Source: Scilla litardierei (Eukaryota; Streptophyta; Magnoliopsida; Asparagales; Asparagaceae). From it: DNA of 64,000 nt. Below are positions 12,601-24,659 of the stretch, piece after piece. The first letter of the stretch is position 1. Every line of letters begins with the position of its first letter. The stretch covers positions 62,001 through 126,000 of the forward strand of contig JAULAV010008641.1 of assembly GCA_030789695.1 (NCBI GenBank). The letters run 5' to 3'. The notes under the pieces were generated by a model. The model saw only the letters and a list, made by a program, of their open reading frames with translations, did not search any database and had not been told where the DNA came from. The translations under genes and the position numbers were made by a program.

Positions 12601-15600
12601 GGATTTTTCTGAGCTACCGACAATTTTCTCCATTTTCTGTAAGATATGAATCTTTATTTTAATTGATATGCTTTTGATAGCCTAATTTTTGTCTTCTCTT
12701 ATTTTTCAGTTGAAAATGGCGATCTCGCGAGTCCAAATGATATTTTGTGGATTTTTAGACCTCGGGGCTATTTTAAATACAATTTCGGGAAGTTATGGAT
12801 CTTTTTATTGAATGATATGAATTTTTGGCCTAATTTTTTCTTATTTTATTTTTTCGTTGAAGATGGCGATCTCCAGTTTCCAACGGATATTTTAAGGGAT
12901 TTTTCTGAGCTCCGGACTATTTTCTAAATTTTCTGTGAGATATGAATGTTTCATTAAATGATATGATTTTTAGCCTAATTTTGTCTTCTTTTATTATTTT
13001 AGTTGTAGATGTCGATCCCCTGGTTCCAACGGACATTTTTGCGAATTTTTCTCACCTAGGAACTATTTTCAAAAGTTCATTGAAGATATGGATCTTTTTA
13101 TGAAATAATATGATTTTTATAGACTAAGTTTGTCTTCTCTTAATTTTCAGTTGAGATGGCGGTCTTCTGGTTTCTACGGACATTTTTACAGATTTTTTTG
13201 ACCTCCGAGATATTTCTAAACTTTCTGGAAGATATGGATTTTTTAATTGAATAATATGATTTTTGGCCTAATTTTGCCTTCTCTTATTTTTCAGTTGAAG
13301 ATGGTGGTCTCATGGTTCCAACGGACATATTTGCGTATTTTTTTGAGTTTCGTGCTATTTTCTACATTTTCTATCTGATATGAATCTTTATATTAAATAA
13401 TTTGATTTTTATAACCTAATTTTGTTTTCTTTTATTTTTAAGTTGAAGATGACGATGTTTCGATTCCAACAGACATTTTTGTGGATTTTTTAGAGATCAA
13501 TGCTATTTTTCTACATTTTCAGGAAGTGATGGATTTTTAAGTAAAGGATATGATTTTTGGCCTAATTTTGTCTCCTCTTATTTTTAAGTTGAAAATGGCC
13601 ATCTCTCGGCTCTAACAGACATTTTTGCAGATTATTCTGACCTCGGGGCTATTTTCTAAATTTTCTAGAAGATATGGATCTTTTTACTAATTTATATGAT
13701 TTTTGGCATAAGTTTTTCTTCTCTTACTTTTCAATTGAAGATGGTGATCTCCCGATTCCAATGGACTTTTTTGCATATTTTTATGAGCTCGAAGTTATTT
13801 TCTACAGTTTTGGGAAGATATGAATATTTTTATTAAATGATATGATGTTTATAGCATACGTTTCTCTTCTCTTATTTTTTTTGTTGAAAATGGTTATCTA
13901 CCAATTCCAATGCATATTTTTGCGGATTTTTCTTAGCTTGGGACTATTTTTCTACATTTTTATGGAAAAAATGGATTGTTTTATTAAATGTTATGATTTT
14001 TTGGCCTAAATTTGACTTTTCTTTTTTCAGTTGAAGATGGCAAACCTCAGTTCCAAAGGACATTTGTATGTGTTTTGAGCTCTGGACTATTTTCTACATT
14101 TTTTGTAAGATATGTATCTTTATATTAAATGATATGATTTTTATAGCCTATTTTTCTGTTATCTTATTTTTAAGTTGAAAATGGCGATATCCTAGTTCCA
14201 ACAGACATTTTTGGGTATTATTCTAAGCTCGGTGCTATTTTCTACATTTTCGGAAGGTTATGTATCTTTTTATTAAATGATATGATTTTTAAGCCTAATT
14301 TTGTCTTCTCTTAATTTTTAGTATAAGATGGCGACTTACTGATTCTAACGAACATTTTGCTAATTTGTCGGACATTGCGGATATTTTTTAATTTTTTTGA
14401 AAGATATTAATCTTCTTATTAAATGATATGATTTTGGGGTTAATCTTGTCTTCTCTTATTTTTCAGTTGAAGATGGCGATCTCCTGGTTACAATAGACAT
14501 TTTGGCTGATTTTTCTAAGCTCAGTCCTATTATCTATCTTTATGGAAGATATGTTTCTTTTTTTAAATGATTTGATTTTTATACCCTACGTTTGTCTTCT
14601 CTTATTTTTTCAGTTGAAGATGACGATCTACTGGTTCCAACGAACATTTTTGCTGATTTTTCCTAGCTTTGGGAAATTTTTCTACATTTTCTGGAAGATA
14701 TGGACCTTTTTATTAAATGATATGATTTTTTGGCCAAATTTTTTCTTCTATTTTTTGGTTGAGGATGGAGATCTCCCGGTTCCAATGGACATTTGAGAGG
14801 ATTTTTTGAGCACCGTGCTATTTTCTACATTTTCTGTAAGATATGAACCTTTTTATTAAATGAAATGATTTTTATAGCCTAATTTTGTCTTATTTTTTTA
14901 GTTGAAGATGGCCATCTCCCGATTCAAATAGAAATGTTTGCGGATTTTTCTGAGCTCGAAGATATTTTTCTACATTTTATGGAAGAAATGGATCATTTAA
15001 TTAAATTATATGAATTTTTGGCCTAATTTTGTATTCTCTTATTTTTTTAGCTGAAGGTGGTGATCTCCCAATTCCAAGGACATTTTTGCGGATATTTTTT
15101 TGACCTCGAGGCTATTTTCTACATTTTCTAGAAGATATGGATCTTTTTATTAAATCAATTGATTTTTTGGACTACTTTTGTCTTCTCTTATATTTTAGAA
15201 GAAGATGGCGATCTCCCGGTTTAATAAATGCTTTTGTGGATTTTTCTGAACTCCAAGCTATTTTCTACATTTTCTGTAAGATATGAATCTTTATATTCAA
15301 TGATATGATTTTTATTTCCTAATTTGGTATTCACTTATTTTTCAGTTGAAGATGGTAATCTCTCGGTTCAAACAAATATTTTTGCCGATTTTACTTTTCA
15401 AATATCTATTTTCTGTATTTTCTGGATGATGTAGATCTTTTTATAAAATGATATGATTTTTGGCATAATTTTGTCTTCACTTATTTTTTCAGTTGAAGAT
15501 GGCGATCTTTCTGTTCCAACGGACATTTTGTGGATTTTATATAGCTCGGAGTTATTTTCTGCATTTTTAGGAAGATATGGATCTTTTTATTAAATGATAT

Positions 15601-18471
15601 CATGTTTTTCTAATTTTGTTTTCTTATATTTTCTAATTGAAGACGGTAATCTTCCAGTCCAACAGATATTTTTGGAGATTTTTCTGTGCTCGGAGCTATT
15701 TTCTACATTTTATTGAAGATATTGATCTTTTTATTAAATGATATGATGTTTTCACCTAATTTTGTCCACTCTTATTTTTTCAGTTGAAAATTATGATCTC
15801 CCAGTTCCAATGAACATTTGTGCGGATTCTTCTGAGATCGGCACTATCTTTCTGTATTTTTTTGGAAGTTATGGATCTTTTTATCACATGATATGATTTT
15901 TTTTGCCTATCTTCTCTTATTTTTCAGTTTAAAATGGTGATCAACCAGTTGCAACGGACATTTGTGCGGATTTCCCTGAGCTCCAGGCTATTTTCTTCAT
16001 TTCTATAAGATATGAATCTTTAAATTAATTGATATGATTTTTATAGCCTATTTTTTGTCTTTTCTAATTTTTCAGTTGAAAATGGCGATTTCCCTGGTCC
16101 AACGTACATATTTGTGGATTTTTCAGAGCTCTGGGCTCTTTCTATTAAATTTTATGATTTTTGGCCTAATTTTGTCGTTTCTTATTTTTTTCGTTGAAGA
16201 TGACGATCTCCCGGTTCCAACGGACATTTTTAAGGATTTTTCTGAGCTCCAATATATTTTCTTAACTTTATATAAGGAATGAATCTTTATATTAAATGAT
16301 ATGATTTTCAAGCCTAACTCTGTATTCACTTATTTTTCAGTTAAATATGTCGATCTCTCAGTTCCATCGGATATTTTTGCGGATTTTTCTCAGCTTCGAA
16401 TTATTTTCAAAAGTTCATTGAAGATATAAATCTTTTTATTAAATGACAAGAATTTTAGGCTAAGTTTGTAATCTCTTATTTTTTTAGTTAAAGATGGCGA
16501 TCTCCCTATTCCAACGAACATTTCCATGGATTTTTCGGACCTCGGGCTATTTTTCTAGATTTTCTGGAATATATGGACCTTTTTATTAAATGATATGATT
16601 TTTGGCCGAAATTTGTATTCTCATATTTTTTCAGTTGAAGATGGCGATGTCCCGGTTCCAACGGACATTTTTCGGATTTTTCTGAGCTCCGAGCTATTTT
16701 CGACATTTTTGTATGATCTGAATCTTTATATTAGTACCTAATTTTTTCTTCCCTTGTTTTTTAATTGAAGATGTCGATCTCCCGATTCCAACGGACATTT
16801 TTGCGGATTTTTCTTAGATCGGTGCTATTTTTGTACATTTTTTGGAAGTGATTGATCTTTTTATTAAATAATATGAATTTTGTCCTAATTTTGTTTTCAC
16901 TTATTTTTAAGTTAAAGATGTCGATCTCCCTTTTCTAACGGATATTTTTGCGGATTATTCCGCTCTCAGGGCTATTTTCTAAATTTTCTAGAAGATATAG
17001 ATCTTTTTAATAAATTATATGATTTTGGCCTAAGTTTGTCTTCTCTTATTTTTCAGTTCAAGATGGCGATCTCCCGGTTCCAACAGACATTTTTGCGGAT
17101 TTTTATGAGCTCGGTGTTATTTTCTACATTTTATGGAGGATATGGAACTTTTGATTAACTGATATGATTTTTATAGCCTATGTTTTTCTTTTCTTATTTT
17201 TTTAGTTGACGATGGCGATCAACCGGTTCAACGGATATTTTTTCTGACTTTTCTTCTCTTGGGGCAATTTTTCTACATTTTCTGGAAGATATGGACCTTT
17301 TAATTAAATGTTATGATTATTTGGCCTAATTTTGTTTTCTCTTTTTTTAGTTGAAGATGGCTATCTCCCGGTTCCAACGGACATTTGATCGGATTTTTCT
17401 ATGCTACAGGATATTTTCAACATTTTCTATAAGATATGGACCTTTTTATTAAATGATATTATTTTTATAGCCTAATTTTGTCTTCTCTTTTTTTAAATTG
17501 ATGATGGCCACCTCACGGTTCAAACGGACATTTTTGCAGATTTTTCTGATTTAGAGGTTATTTTACTACATTTTATGGAAGATATGGATCATTTTATAAA
17601 ATGATACGAACTTTTGGCCTAATTTTATTTTCACTTATTTTTTTAATTGATGGTGGCGATCTCCCAATTCCATCGGTCATTTTAATGGATTGTTCAATAT
17701 CGAGGCTATTTTCTATATTTTTCTAGAAGATATGGATCTTTTTATTAAATCATTATATTTATTTGCCTAATTTTGGCTTTTCTTATTTTTCAGATGAAGA
17801 CGACGATCTCCCGGTTCCAACGGACATATTTGTGGATTTTCTGAGCTACATGCTATTTTCTACATTTTATGTAAGATATGTATGTTTATATTAAATGATA
17901 TGATTTTATAGCCTAATTTTGTCTTCTATTATTTTGCCGTTTAAGATGGGGATCTCCCGGTTCAAATGGACATTTTTTGTGTATTTTACTTAGCTCGGAG
18001 CTGTTTTCTTTATTTTTGGGAAGACATGGATCTTTTATTAAATGATATGATTTTGGCATAATTTTTTCATCGATTATTTTTCAGTTGTAGTGGCTATTTC
18101 TTTGTTCTAACAGACATTTTGTCGATTTTTCTGAACTCTGGTCTATTCCTGCAATTTCTGCAAAATGTGGAATTTTTTACTTAATGATATCATTTTGACC
18201 TAATTTTCTCTTCTCTTATTTTTTTCAGATGAAGATGTCGATATCCCTGTTGCAACAGACATTTTTGCGGTTTTTTCTGTGCTCGGAGCTATTTTCCATA
18301 TTTTATGAAAGATATGGATCTTTGTCTTCTCTTATTTTTCAGTTGAAGATGGCAATCTCCAGTTTCCTAAGGACATTTTTGCGAATTTTTCTGAGCTCGG
18401 TGCCATTTTGATATATTTAATTTAGGAAATGATTCTTTTTATTAAATGAGTATTTTTATAGCCTAAGTTTG
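3645..18471 (+). repeat. 146-147 bp satellite array, main block (about 100 monomers)
   Basis: Continuous head-to-tail array. Successive GAAGATGGCG-type starts at 11977, 12124, 12269, 12415, 12563 and 12712 give periods of 145-149 bp. A hand-built consensus is 146 bp, or 147 with one more T. It has a T-rich half with five or more T-tracts and a GC-richer block (GATGGCGATCTCCCGGTTCC, AACGGACATTTTTGCGG). At least three monomer types are recognisable: GGCCTAATTTTG with GGAAGATATGG; TATAGCCTAAGTTTG with TTTTATGG; and TATAGCCTAATTTTG with TGTAAGATATGAATC and TTTATATT. Pairwise divergence looks high, with many small indels. No gene was found in this block. The last bases, 18467-18471 (GTTTG), are the target duplication of the next element. 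Confidence 0.95.
3670..3701. repeat. Perfect inverted repeat at the start of the main satellite block
   Basis: Arms ATTTTCTTGAAGAT (3670-3683) and ATCTTCAAGAAAAT (3688-3701) around a 4-base loop ATGC. It lies at the first satellite monomer next to the Copia debris and is made from satellite sequence (TTTTCTTGAAGATATG) joined to its own complement. Confidence 0.85.
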
Positions 18472-19404
18472 TGATACGACTATTTTGGAGAAGCCCAAGA
18501 GCAAGAGGCCCGAGCCCAAACCAAGGGCGGGAGGCCCACGAATGGGGTTGGCCCAATCGACGAGGCCCACGAAAGGACTCAGAGTTAGACCGACCGCTAC
18601 CCGACATATGCACGATTAGCTCGTGCTCATAGGAGATAACTGTTCCCCTAAAATCGTGGAGCCTTAATGACCATTAAAGAGCCCACTAATCGATTCCCCC
18701 ACGACGCACGCAGGCACCTCTATGGAGACGGATCGCGGGGGCGTGAGTGGGGAGCAGTCAGGGGACGTGGATTGGGGGCAATCGTGGGCCAAACCCTATA
18801 AAGGGACTACAGTGGCAACCGAGAGGAGGATCGAATCCCCGATATCGACAACGGAGGTATTCCATTAATCGACCTTGCTTTCCCATTATCTCCCCTCCAA
18901 CAGCTCAGTCCGAGGATACGTGTGATGGCCTCTTTTCGAGCCGTGCCGATCCCACCAAGCATTACTCAAATCCATTCTGACTTAGGCATCGGAGGGGACT
19001 TGGCCGGAACAAAGGTTCGCCCCCCCTGACGAGTTTCTTCGTCTGTCTAGGAAGAAGCAGAACCGAGGTGCCGAGGCTACCCCTTAACGCGGAACGAGCC
19101 CGCTCGCCACTAGCGAGTGCTTACTGAGACAGAGTGATAATCAGTGTGCCAAGGATACCCCTCGGCACTTGATTGGCCGAGGCTGAGTATTCACCTAGGT
19201 GCCCAGGCTACCCCTCCATACCCCGCCGATCGAGGACCTCATCCCTTTAAGCGACCCGTTACCCGTGCCGAAGAGGGGCTCCGTGCAATCACCGCCAAGG
19301 ACACGCACGTTCGGAAGAACCAAGGGATCCCAACCGACCCCTTGACCACGCTGAACGTCAAGTCGTCGGTCAACAATTCTGTGGTGAGAAAACACCCGTA
19401 AATA
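18472..19404 (+). repeat. 5' LTR of the Tat-like element
   Basis: 933 bp copy of the sequence at 25035-25965. It begins TGATACGAC and ends at CCCGTAAATA, where the final CA of the other copy has become TA. It is GC-richer than the surrounding satellite. Differences from the 3' LTR are spread along the whole length and are mostly transitions. Confidence 0.92.
18797..18803 (+). promoter_or_regulatory. TATA box in 5' LTR
   Basis: TATAAAG within CCAAACCCTATAAAGGG, about 325 bp into the LTR. The same site is kept in the 3' LTR at 25361. The position fits the U3/R boundary of a plant LTR. Confidence 0.6.
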
Positions 19405-19406
19405 TC

Positions 19407-19424
19407 TGTCGACGTCTGTGGGAA
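19407..19424 (+). other. Degenerate primer-binding site
   Basis: TGTCGACGTCTGTGGGAA lies 2 bp after the LTR. It resembles the TGGCGCCGTCTGTGGGAA type of site found after many plant Ty3/Gypsy LTRs, with two changes. The inference rests on position and resemblance only. Confidence 0.5.
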
Positions 19425-21124
19425 CCGAACAAAGCCCATGTCAAACCACCGGAATGGAACCAGTCTGCAACTGCTCGGGGCGCATGCCCCCCATCCATGA
19501 GGATGGTGATTACATCCCTCCCGAGAACCATTACAGCCACACCACCGAGGGAACAGGCGACTCCCGATCGGTAACCCAAGAGCAGCTCCGTCTCTTCGCC
19601 CAGGAAACCAATGCCAACCTCCAGACGTTGGTCGCCACGATTTAACAGCTCGTCGGTAACCCATCCATCCAGCGAGATGGGACGGCAATGGCCCACCAGC
19701 AGGGAGGGGACCGCCAGCCTATACGGTCCGCCATGGTCACCGACCACGGGGATGGAGCAACCAACCCGGAACGGAAATTCACCATACCGGGCTTCGTCTC
19801 GGTGCGATACCCCACTCCCACCTTGCCTCATGAGGGAGATGGGATGGGCCTCGAGCAAGCTAAGGGTGAATCAGTTACCGCCTCGTCTCGGTGACCAGGC
19901 TCGACAAATCGGCAACCGACCGATCATTGAGCCTCGGGGGACCGACCCCGTTGGAGCGAAAGTCCCCGATGAGTAAGGCTGGATAAACGAGAATACCGGA
20001 GAGAGAAGAGGAACGCCTGCCGATCAACTCATGCCCCCAGCTTGGTAGAGACCCAGGCTAGCCCCGGTGTGACCCTGCTTACTCACCACGATCGGGTAAC
20101 CACTGTGTGAGAACAGGAGGGCGCCCGGGGGGTGCCAGAGGCAACCATTGTCCGTTAACCCGAAGGATAACTGAGACACGGGTACCCTCTAAATTCAAGA
20201 TACCGAAGCTGGAGAAGTATGACGGCACGGGCGATTCAGAAGACCACATAATGGACTATGAGGGGGTCATGGTGTTCCAAGGGGCCGACGACACCCTACT
20301 CTGCAGAGGATTTTATTCCACCCTCCGGAGAACAGCCCGGAGTTGACCATAGTCTCCCCAACCGTTCCATTGACAGCTTCGAGGTCCTCTCCTAGTAGTT
20401 CTGCAAACAATTCATGGCCGGGCGTCAGGTAAAACCGGACTCAGAATTCCTGTTCAATGTGATGCAGGGTCCAAGAGAAACCCGGAGACACTACATGCGT
20501 CGCTTCAACGCGGAGTGACTGAACGTGGAGAGCTGTCCCGAGCTGGTCGTCAAGACGGCCCTGAAGAAAGGGCTCCGGCATAGGGGCCTGAAAAAATCAC
20601 TGCACAATGATCCTTCGAAAGACCTCGCTGGCGTCATAGCCCGGGCGGAACGCTACATGCTGACAGAAGAGGCGCTAGCCGTGGATGACGAAAGTCACCC
20701 AATGGGGGCCAGACAGGGATCCAAGTGCAGCGAGAGCGAGCGCCTTCAGCCCTAACGATCATCGGCAGGAGAAGAGGGCCAAAGGAAAACAGCACAGGGA
20801 GGAGCCACGACCCTCCAAGCTGAACACCGCCCCGGATGTCTTCCTCGCGCACGCCCAAAAGGAGGGGCGCATGGCAGGCCGCCTCTGAGGATGAAGAGAG
20901 ACGGAAGGGACGAGGAGAAATATTGCCAGTATCACAAGGACAATGGCCACGACACCGACGACTGTTGGCATCTAAATAAGGATATAGAGAAGCTGGTCAG
21001 CCGGGGCCACTTGAAGAACTTCACCGACGACTCAGCCCCTGCCCCCAGGGAAGGGACATCCAAGCAATTGGACAAGGGGAAGAAGGTGAATGTGGTCCAG
21101 GCGGCCATGCACATCATCGAGTGA
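19418..21124 (+). pseudogene. Tat-lineage Ty3/Gypsy gag, broken by stops and frameshifts
   Basis: Gag would form the capsid that packages element RNA. An N-terminal piece (19418-19894) contains QEQLRLFAQETNANLQ and an in-frame TAA at 19643. A second piece near 20187-20346 has the conserved start of a Tat gag domain (KFKIPKLEKYDGTGDSEDHI). A third (20525-20755) includes KTALKKGLRHRGLKKSL. A C-terminal piece (20891-21124) has the modified zinc-binding motif KYCQYHKDNGHDTDDCW followed by LKNF, typical of Tat/Ogre/Retand gags. At least two frame changes and several stops make it non-functional. The reading stops at 21124 with no protease or polymerase after it, so the coding region ends at gag. 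Confidence 0.8.
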
Positions 21125-21330
21125 GCGGACGGGACGATCAGTCGTCGCCTAGCCTTGGCAAGGCTAGCTTGCCCTTGCCTCCTCCGTTTTCAGTTTTCCT
21201 CCAAATGTACACCCGGGTTCAAGGAATAAAAAGAGAACCATGTTAGTACAGCTCTATTTCTCTCACTTTATTTGGCTGGGCGATCGATTACAGAGCAGGC
21301 GAAAAATCACCCCCGGAGAGAATAACGACA
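21125..21330 (+). other. Non-coding spacer between gag and minisatellite
   Basis: Short spacer with an inverted motif (CCTTGGCAAGGCTAGC) and an AATAAA at about 21226. Nothing else is recognisable. In an autonomous relative the pol region would lie here. Confidence 0.5.
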
Positions 21331-22080
21331 CGATCAACCGTAAGGCTGGGGGAACTCTCCCAGTAGACCGATCACCGAGCCCGTCCGTAAGGCTGGGGGA
21401 AACTCTCCCAGCAAGCGGGACAACCGGTTGGTCATAAGCCAAGAGGTACCTCCTCCCGCTGACCAGCCGACCCGATCGACCGTAAAGCTGGGGCAAACTC
21501 CCCCAGCAGGCCAATCACCGAGCTCGTCCATAAGGCTGGTGTAACCCCCCAGCAGGCGGGACAATCGGTTGGTCATAAGCCGTGGGGTAGCTCCCCCCAC
21601 TGACCAACCGACCCGATCGACCGTAAGGCTGGGGGCAACTCCCCCAGTAGGTCGATCATCGAGGCCGTCCATAAGGCTGGGTGCAACTCCCCCAGCAATC
21701 GAGACAATCGGTTGGTCATAAGCCGAGGGGTAGCTCTCCCCGCTGACCAGCTGACCCGATCGACCGTAAGGCTGGGGCAACTCCTCCAATAGGCCGATCA
21801 CTGCACCCGTCTGTAAGGCTGGGGGCAACTCCCCCAGCAGGCAGGACAATCAGATGGTTATAAGCCGAGGGGTAGCTTCCCCCCGTTGACCAGTCGACCC
21901 GAACACCCGTAAGGCTGGGGGTAACTCCCCAAGCGGAAAGATCAACATGGCCAGCTATAAAGCTGGGGGCAACTCCCCCAGCGGGTCAGAACATCGGGTG
22001 GGTGTAAGCCTGGGGATAACACCCCCAGCAGCGCGGACGATCCGATTACCGAGGGGCTGGGGCGATTCCCCCGGGAGGCT
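21331..22080 (+). repeat. Hairpin-rich minisatellite, about 141-143 bp period built from 47-bp subunits
   Basis: Units start with CGATCRACCGTAAGGCTGG at 21331, 21473, 21614 and 21757, and a diverged one at 21900, giving periods of 141-143 bp. Each unit holds three related subunits of about 47 bp, and each subunit carries an inverted repeat of the form GCTGGGGGCAACTCCCCCAG, able to fold as a GC-rich hairpin. The last units are more diverged. Tandem repeats between coding region and 3' LTR are known for Tat/Ogre elements and have been proposed to seed genomic satellites. Short ORFs across this tract are repeat by-products. Confidence 0.88.
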
Positions 22081-22493
22081 GATCTCCTGACTGACTATAA
22101 GACTGATGGCAAGCCCACAGTTCACAAGGCGGTCACCCGACTGGCCTAAGGATCACAAAGGAGTGGAAAGCCACAGCAGGTCGGCCGAGAACACCTCCAT
22201 GGCCCTAATCTATCGGACCGATTGACACAAAATCCCGAGGATCCTTCACACTCACAATGAATAATGAAGGGATATCAGTGGATCACCTCCCCAACCGGGT
22301 TGAAAGCAACAGCGGCTCAAAAATACCAAGGGCATCCCTCCTATACGAAGTAGCTCTGCCAGTAGAATGCCCAGACAACAAGGAAAATGGTGAAAGATAC
22401 ATGAACCAACAAAAAGGCTTTATACATTACACCCAAAAATTGTTTGGTACAAGACAAGGGATGGAGAGGGGAGTAAAAAGGTAGAAATGTCTC
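22081..22493. other. Spacer between minisatellite and antisense ORF
   Basis: About 410 bp inside the Tat-like element without a recognisable gene. It lies just beyond the stop codon of the antisense ORF and could serve as that ORF's 3' untranslated region. Confidence 0.4.
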
Positions 22494-24659
22494 CTAGGGC
22501 CCCAGGGCCCTGGAGGAGGCATCCTCTGGCACCTCGCCTTGCTCGGAGCGAGGACGGTCGTCAGGACCTGGCGGAGGTCGGAGATGCCACAATCAGACGC
22601 ACTCCTCGAACCTCTGGAAAGAGTCACAGAGGACCTCCACGATCCTGGGGGTCAAAAGGTGCTCGTAGGTGCCGAAGGCGTCCCTGAGGGCCTCCGCAAT
22701 CCGCGGCCTTAAGACCTCCTCGTATCCTCTCTCCACTTCCTCGACGAGCTGGGCAGGGTGCGTGGCCTACGCCTCACGCAGGGCCCCTAGCTCGTTCCAG
22801 AGGTTGCCCCTATCTCGAAGGACCGCTTCTTCCGCCTTCAGGGCCGATTGTCGAGAATCGACCAGTGCCCCCTGCAGGTCCAGCACCTCAGCGACGAGCT
22901 CGTTGACCTGACGCCGCAGGTGCCAAGCTTCCATGTGGGCTTCCTCAGTCGCCACCTCGGTCGCTCCAGACTTCAAGCGCTCCCATGCCAGAGACTCCTC
23001 GAGGTTGGATGCCTGGGCCGCCCGGCGCTGCACCTCAATGCCATCGCAGTGGCCTGCAAGATGAAATAGTTGATCTAGAGGAATCGAAAGGCAGGTTTGA
23101 AAGTAGCAGAGCGACCAACCTATTGAAGTTGCCAGACTAAAGAGTCCGTCAATCGGTTGGAGGGGGCCCTCTCCAGGAGAGAGCATTCCCTCGGAAGGAC
23201 GGAGCTCTGTGCCAGCTGGGTGGTCGTAGCTCGGTTGACAAATACCGAGTCCCTGAGCATAACCTCGGGGCCCGTCGGGAGGTTCACCAGTGCATCACCA
23301 GCCCCCACCAAGGACGGCTCGACCGAGTCAACGGGGGTGGCCACCAGGGCCAGCGGGAGGGTTTCACCCGAGGCGACCGACGCCCCGGGAGCCACAGAAG
23401 GGTGGACTTCCCCTGTTTCCTTCTTCCTCTTCTTCTTGCTAGGTCCCAAGGAATTTGGAGGGGAACGCTTCTGCCCCACGCTGCGATCGCCCGTAGGCAC
23501 GCGTGGTGCCGGGCCGGCGCCCCCGTTGCCTCCCTCGGCATAGACAGAGCGGGGAGGTTCGACGGCCGTAACCTCCACTATGGGGGGATCCATCACAACT
23601 GGGGCGAACGGTGTGGCTGTGACCATGGGCTCCAGCCTTCTCACCGCTGGATCATCCTGACGCACCTCCTCCTCCACCGTACAGCGGGGCGCCTGGCCTG
23701 AAGGGTTCCCTCGGCTTCTACTCGATCCCCGGCGGATGAGCTCGTCGACATTGCGGCTGAATTCTCAGCCTGCCATCTCTGTAGAAGGAAATAGGATCAG
23801 GGTAAACAAAAGGGAAAGGGGAAAGATAAAGAAGCACCTACCGGGGAACCACATGACGGTCTTAAGAAGAATGTCGTCCAGCAGGGGCCAGACCGACCTC
23901 TCCTCTAAGGGAAAAGAAGACAAAAGCTGGACGGCAGCCTGATCGGCCTCGGAGAGGGTCAACATCAATTCATACTGACATAGCCCTTCCCAACCAGTCA
24001 GGATCCCTAGGGAAAACAACGAAAACAAAGCTCGAGCTCCAGTCTCCCACCCAATGGGGCAGACCGAGCAAGCACTACCTCCCTGTGCGGGCCCGGAGGT
24101 GCTGCCACGACCCTCGACTGACCGTCTGGACCCAAAAATAATGGAAGAGAAGGGGAAGGGACGGCTCCAAGCCATGGACGTGACAGATCATGATGAACCC
24201 AACCAACACCGTGATGTAGTACGGGGTCAGCTGGCATAGGGCCACCATTAAGAACTCAATGACCTGGATGATGAAAAGACAAAGGGGGAAGCGGAGTCCC
24301 AGGCGAAACATCTCGACGTAGACACCAACCTCCCTGCTCCATGGAAAGCAAATCTGTTCGTCGCTAAAATGGATTCGGACGTCGTACGGGTGGCACAGAT
24401 ACTTCTCCCGGATCTCCTTAACCTTCGAGAAGGGGACCATGGACGACGACCCGAGGATCACCGGGGGAACGTCGAACCTCTCAGCAGCCCAAGCCACATC
24501 ATCGCCGATAGGATCCACAAAGATCAAACCCTTCCCCTTGTCCTGAACGGGGCGTGTCACTGAGGGGACGCCTGGCCTCGAAGACGTGGGGTCGCCAGAC
24601 CCGGGCGCCGGAGGGTCCCCTGACCCTGACGCAGAACCACCTATTCTAAGAGCAGCCAT
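22494..24659 (-). pseudogene. Antisense ORF (aORF) with gypsy-type transposon (Transposase_28) domain and coiled coil, decayed
   Basis: Long antisense gene in the Tat-like element; such aORFs are known from this lineage but their function is not. The start was placed at ATG 24659 (MAALRIGGSASGSGD); an earlier in-frame ATG at 24749 is less likely. The N-terminal part contains the Transposase_28 signature, with FPLCLFIIQVIEFLMVAL and HGLEPSLPLLFHYFWV. A further match (WSSSFVFVVFPRD) follows a stop near 24080. A 63 bp intron-like segment is visible (GTAGGTGC at 23841 down to CTACAG at 23779), and another GT...CTTGCAG segment ends near 23052. The middle is basic (PSKKKRKKE near 23430) and the C-terminal half is predicted coiled coil (VNELVAEVLDLQGALVDS). 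Stops and frame changes indicate decay. The end is TAG at 22496-22494. Confidence 0.75.

Noticed and set aside
3645..18471. Many 60-120 codon ORFs with QLKMAISRFQ-like or LPVPTDIF-like peptides as a possible repeat protein family
   Set aside because: They are translations of the same satellite monomer in different frames, with no shared start, end or length, and indels break them at random.
21334..21849. 171-codon minus-strand ORF over the minisatellite
   Set aside because: Its peptide repeat simply follows the 47/141 bp DNA repeat. It lies outside the aORF and has no known domain.
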